NCBI GenBank assembly: GCA_945873095.1
Contig: CAMCBU010000013.1
Location: 1-52,337, forward strand
Length of the DNA stretch: 52,337 bases
Direction of reading: 5' to 3'
From: Klebsiella pneumoniae
GTDB lineage: Bacteria; Pseudomonadota; Gammaproteobacteria; Steroidobacterales; Steroidobacteraceae
Shown here: positions 50,612 to 52,337 of the stretch, piece by piece
Layout: the number at the start of each line of letters is the position of its first letter
Numbering within the stretch: the first letter of the stretch is position 1
Notes under the pieces: generated by a model
The model's input: the letters and a program-made list of their open reading frames with translations, nothing else
What the model was told of the DNA's origin: nothing
The model's database searches: none
Translations under genes and position numbers: made by a program

Positions 50612-52150
50612 ATGTCCATCAAGGCATCCGAGATCTCTGATCTCATCAAGCAGCGAATCGAAAAGTTCGAGTCGGCGGCGGAAGCGCGCAACGTCGGTAC
50701 GATCGTTTCGGTCACCGACGGTATCTGCCGTGTTCACGGTCTGGCCGATGTTCGCTATGGCGAAATGATCGAGTTCCCGGGGAACTTGTTCGGTCTCGCG
50801 CTGAACCTCGAACAAGATTCCGTCGGCGCCGTCGTGCTCGGCGACTACAAATCTTTGAAGGAAGGCGACACGGTCAAAACGACCGGCCGCATTCTCGAAG
50901 TGCCCGTGGGCCCCGAACTGCTCGGCCGCGTCGTCGACGCACTCGGCAACCCGATCGATGGCAAGGGTCCGATCAAGACGACTCGCACCGCGCCGATCGA
51001 GCGTGTGGCGCCAGGCGTCATCTACCGTAAATCGGTGAGCCAGCCGGTGCAGACCGGATACAAGGCCGTCGACTCGATGGTTCCGGTCGGTCGCGGTCAG
51101 CGCGAGCTCATCATCGGTGACCGCCAGACCGGTAAGACGGCGCTCGCGGTCGACACGATCATCAATCAAAAGTCCTCGGGCATTAAGTGCATCTACGTCG
51201 CGATCGGTCAGAAGCAGTCGACCATCGCCAACGTGGTGCGCAAACTCGAAGAGCATGGCGCGATGGATCACACCATCATCGTTGCGGCCTCCGCCTCGAC
51301 GCCTGCTGCGATGCAATACCTCTCGGCTTATGCCGGCGTGACCATGGGTGAATACTTCATGGACAACGGCGAAGACGCGCTCATCATCTACGACGATCTG
51401 TCGAAGCAGGCCGTTGCCTATCGTCAGATCTCGCTGCTGTTGCGCCGCCCGCCGGGTCGCGAAGCTTTCCCTGGCGACGTGTTCTATCTCCACTCCCGTC
51501 TGCTCGAGCGCAGTGCGCGCGTCAACGAAGAGTATGTCGAGATGGTCACCAAGGGTGCCGTGAAGGGCAAGACCGGATCGCTCACGGGTCTGCCGATCAT
51601 CGAGACCCAAGCGGGTGACGTGACCGCCTTCGTTCCGACCAACGTGATCTCGATCACCGACGGCCAGATCTTCCTCGAAACCGATCTGTTCAACTCGGGT
51701 ATCCGCCCTGCGATGAACGCCGGTATCTCGGTGTCGCGCGTCGGTGGTGCTGCTCAGACGGACATCATCAAGCGCTTGGGCGGCGGCATCCGTCTCGCCC
51801 TCGCGCAGTACCGTGAACTCGCGGCCTTTGCGCAGTTCGCTTCGGATCTCGACGACGCCACGCGCAAGCAGCTCGAGCGCGGCGTGCGCGTGACCGAAGT
51901 CATGAAGCAGAAGCAGTACGCGCCGATGTCGGTCGCTGAAATGGCGCTGTCGATCTACGCCGTCAACAACGGCTACATGGACAAGGTCGATCGCAGCAAG
52001 GTGGTCGCGTTCGAGGCGGCGCTGCAGTCGTTCGCGAACTCACAGCACAAGGCGTCGCTCGATGCGATCAATGCCGAGCCCGTGCTCAAAAAGCACGAAG
52101 GTACGCTGAAGACAATCTGCGTCGACTTCGTGGCCACCGGCTCCTACTGA
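50612..52150 (+). CDS. atpA: ATP synthase F1 subunit alpha
   Basis: The nucleotide-binding, regulatory alpha subunit. 512 residues (E. coli 513). Walker A is [13 protein letters not shown], and [11 protein letters not shown]-type, [17 protein letters not shown] and [12 protein letters not shown] blocks follow. Start ATG at 50612 has a GAGG (about 50601-50604) upstream. A long opposite-strand frame spans this gene but is a codon-bias shadow. atpG starts 14 nt after the stop. Confidence 0.98.
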   Translation: MSIKASEISDLIKQRIEKFESAAEARNVGTIVSVTDGICRVHGLADVRYGEMIEFPGNLFGLALNLEQDSVGAVVLGDYKSLKEGDTVKTTGRILEVPVGPELLGRVVDALGNPIDGKGPIKTTRTAPIERVAPGVIYRKSVSQPVQTGYKAVDSMVPVGRGQRELIIGDRQTGKTALAVDTIINQKSSGIKCIYVAIGQKQSTIANVVRKLEEHGAMDHTIIVAASASTPAAMQYLSAYAGVTMGEYFMDNGEDALIIYDDLSKQAVAYRQISLLLRRPPGREAFPGDVFYLHSRLLERSARVNEEYVEMVTKGAVKGKTGSLTGLPIIETQAGDVTAFVPTNVISITDGQIFLETDLFNSGIRPAMNAGISVSRVGGAAQTDIIKRLGGGIRLALAQYRELAAFAQFASDLDDATRKQLERGVRVTEVMKQKQYAPMSVAEMALSIYAVNNGYMDKVDRSKVVAFEAALQSFANSQHKASLDAINAEPVLKKHEGTLKTICVDFVATGSY

Positions 52151-52164
52151 TCGGCTGACAACGC

Positions 52165-52337
52165 ATGCCCGGCACAAAGGAAATACGCAACAAGATCTCG
52201 AGTGTGAAGAGCACTCAGAAGATCACCAAGGCGATGGAGATGGTCGCTGCGAGCAAGATGCGCCGCGCCCAGGATCGCATGCGCCTCTCGCGTCCCTATG
52301 CCGAGAAGATCCGCAACGTCATCGGTCACTTGAAGAA
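52165..52337 (+). CDS. atpG: ATP synthase F1 subunit gamma (3' end outside window)
   Basis: The first 57 codons of the rotor shaft, [20 protein letters not shown] then [16 protein letters not shown], the unmistakable gamma N-terminal helix. The rest, including the C-terminal helix, lies off the window edge. It continues the atpI-B-E-F-H-A operon. Confidence 0.96.
   Translation, partial: MPGTKEIRNKISSVKSTQKITKAMEMVAASKMRRAQDRMRLSRPYAEKIRNVIGHLK

Noticed and set aside
49652-51610. Opposite-strand frame of 652 codons across atpF, atpH and atpA
   Set aside because: Codon-bias shadow of strongly conserved genes; no recognisable domain.

Overview
The window is a chromosomal replication-origin region of a gammaproteobacterium. 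dnaA, dnaN, recF and gyrB run rightwards, and rpmH, rnpA, yidD, yidC and mnmE run leftwards from the same point. Both flanks also carry origin-linked housekeeping genes: plsC-glyS-glyQ, rsmG-parA-parB and the atp operon. glnA-ntrB-ntrC, tatABC, the envC/rhodanese/grxC/secB/gpsA/trmL neighbourhood and the long (E. coli type) ArgG all fit Gammaproteobacteria. The gene order and the moderately high GC suggest a Xanthomonadales/Nevskiales/Steroidobacter-like lineage rather than an enteric, but this placement is inference.

Layout. 1-1031: start of mnmE, leftward. 1081-1839: a VapBC toxin-antitoxin pair on the opposite strand, inserted between mnmE and yidC. 1847-4315: yidC, yidD, rnpA, rpmH, leftward. 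4316-5997: rpmH/dnaA promoters, dnaA, and a dnaA-dnaN intergenic region with DnaA-box-like sites and a very AT-rich stretch, the best oriC candidate. 5998-10623: dnaN, recF, gyrB; recF carries two parS sites. 10648-19104: a TerB-like gene, argG-rbsK, and a leftward block with a host-attachment-family gene, a Tat-signal amidase, plsC, glyS and glyQ. 19105-24494: glnA with an NtrC/sigma-54 promoter, ntrB, ntrC and an MscS channel. 24463-31261: pyrD (class 1B type), trmL, gpsA, secB, grxC and a rhodanese, then divergent envC-ctpA-dedA. 31250-33802: small membrane and secreted proteins and an EamA transporter. 33799-39207: OPT and POT peptide transporters overlapping tatC, with tatB, tatA and dtd upstream. 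39308-41851: cytochrome c4 and an S9 peptidase. 41906-44753: a three-gene metabolic operon (PEP mutase/isocitrate lyase type, metallo-beta-lactamase fold, YhdH/AcuI-type reductase). 44761-47937: rsmG, parA, an unknown membrane protein, parB. 47961-52337: atpI-B-E-F-H-A and the start of atpG.

The genes form compact, translationally coupled operons with many 4-nt ATGA or GTGA overlaps, and neighbouring convergent genes repeatedly overlap at their 3' ends. No rRNA, tRNA, IS element or CRISPR array was recognised. The most interesting points are: parS sites written into conserved RecF codons; a multi-TM protein translationally coupled between parA and parB; an amidase reading frame with no stop that runs into a host-attachment-family protein; VapBC inside the origin-proximal mnmE-yidC interval, with a palindrome over its start; and a perfect 13-bp inverted repeat enclosing the ntrB start codon.
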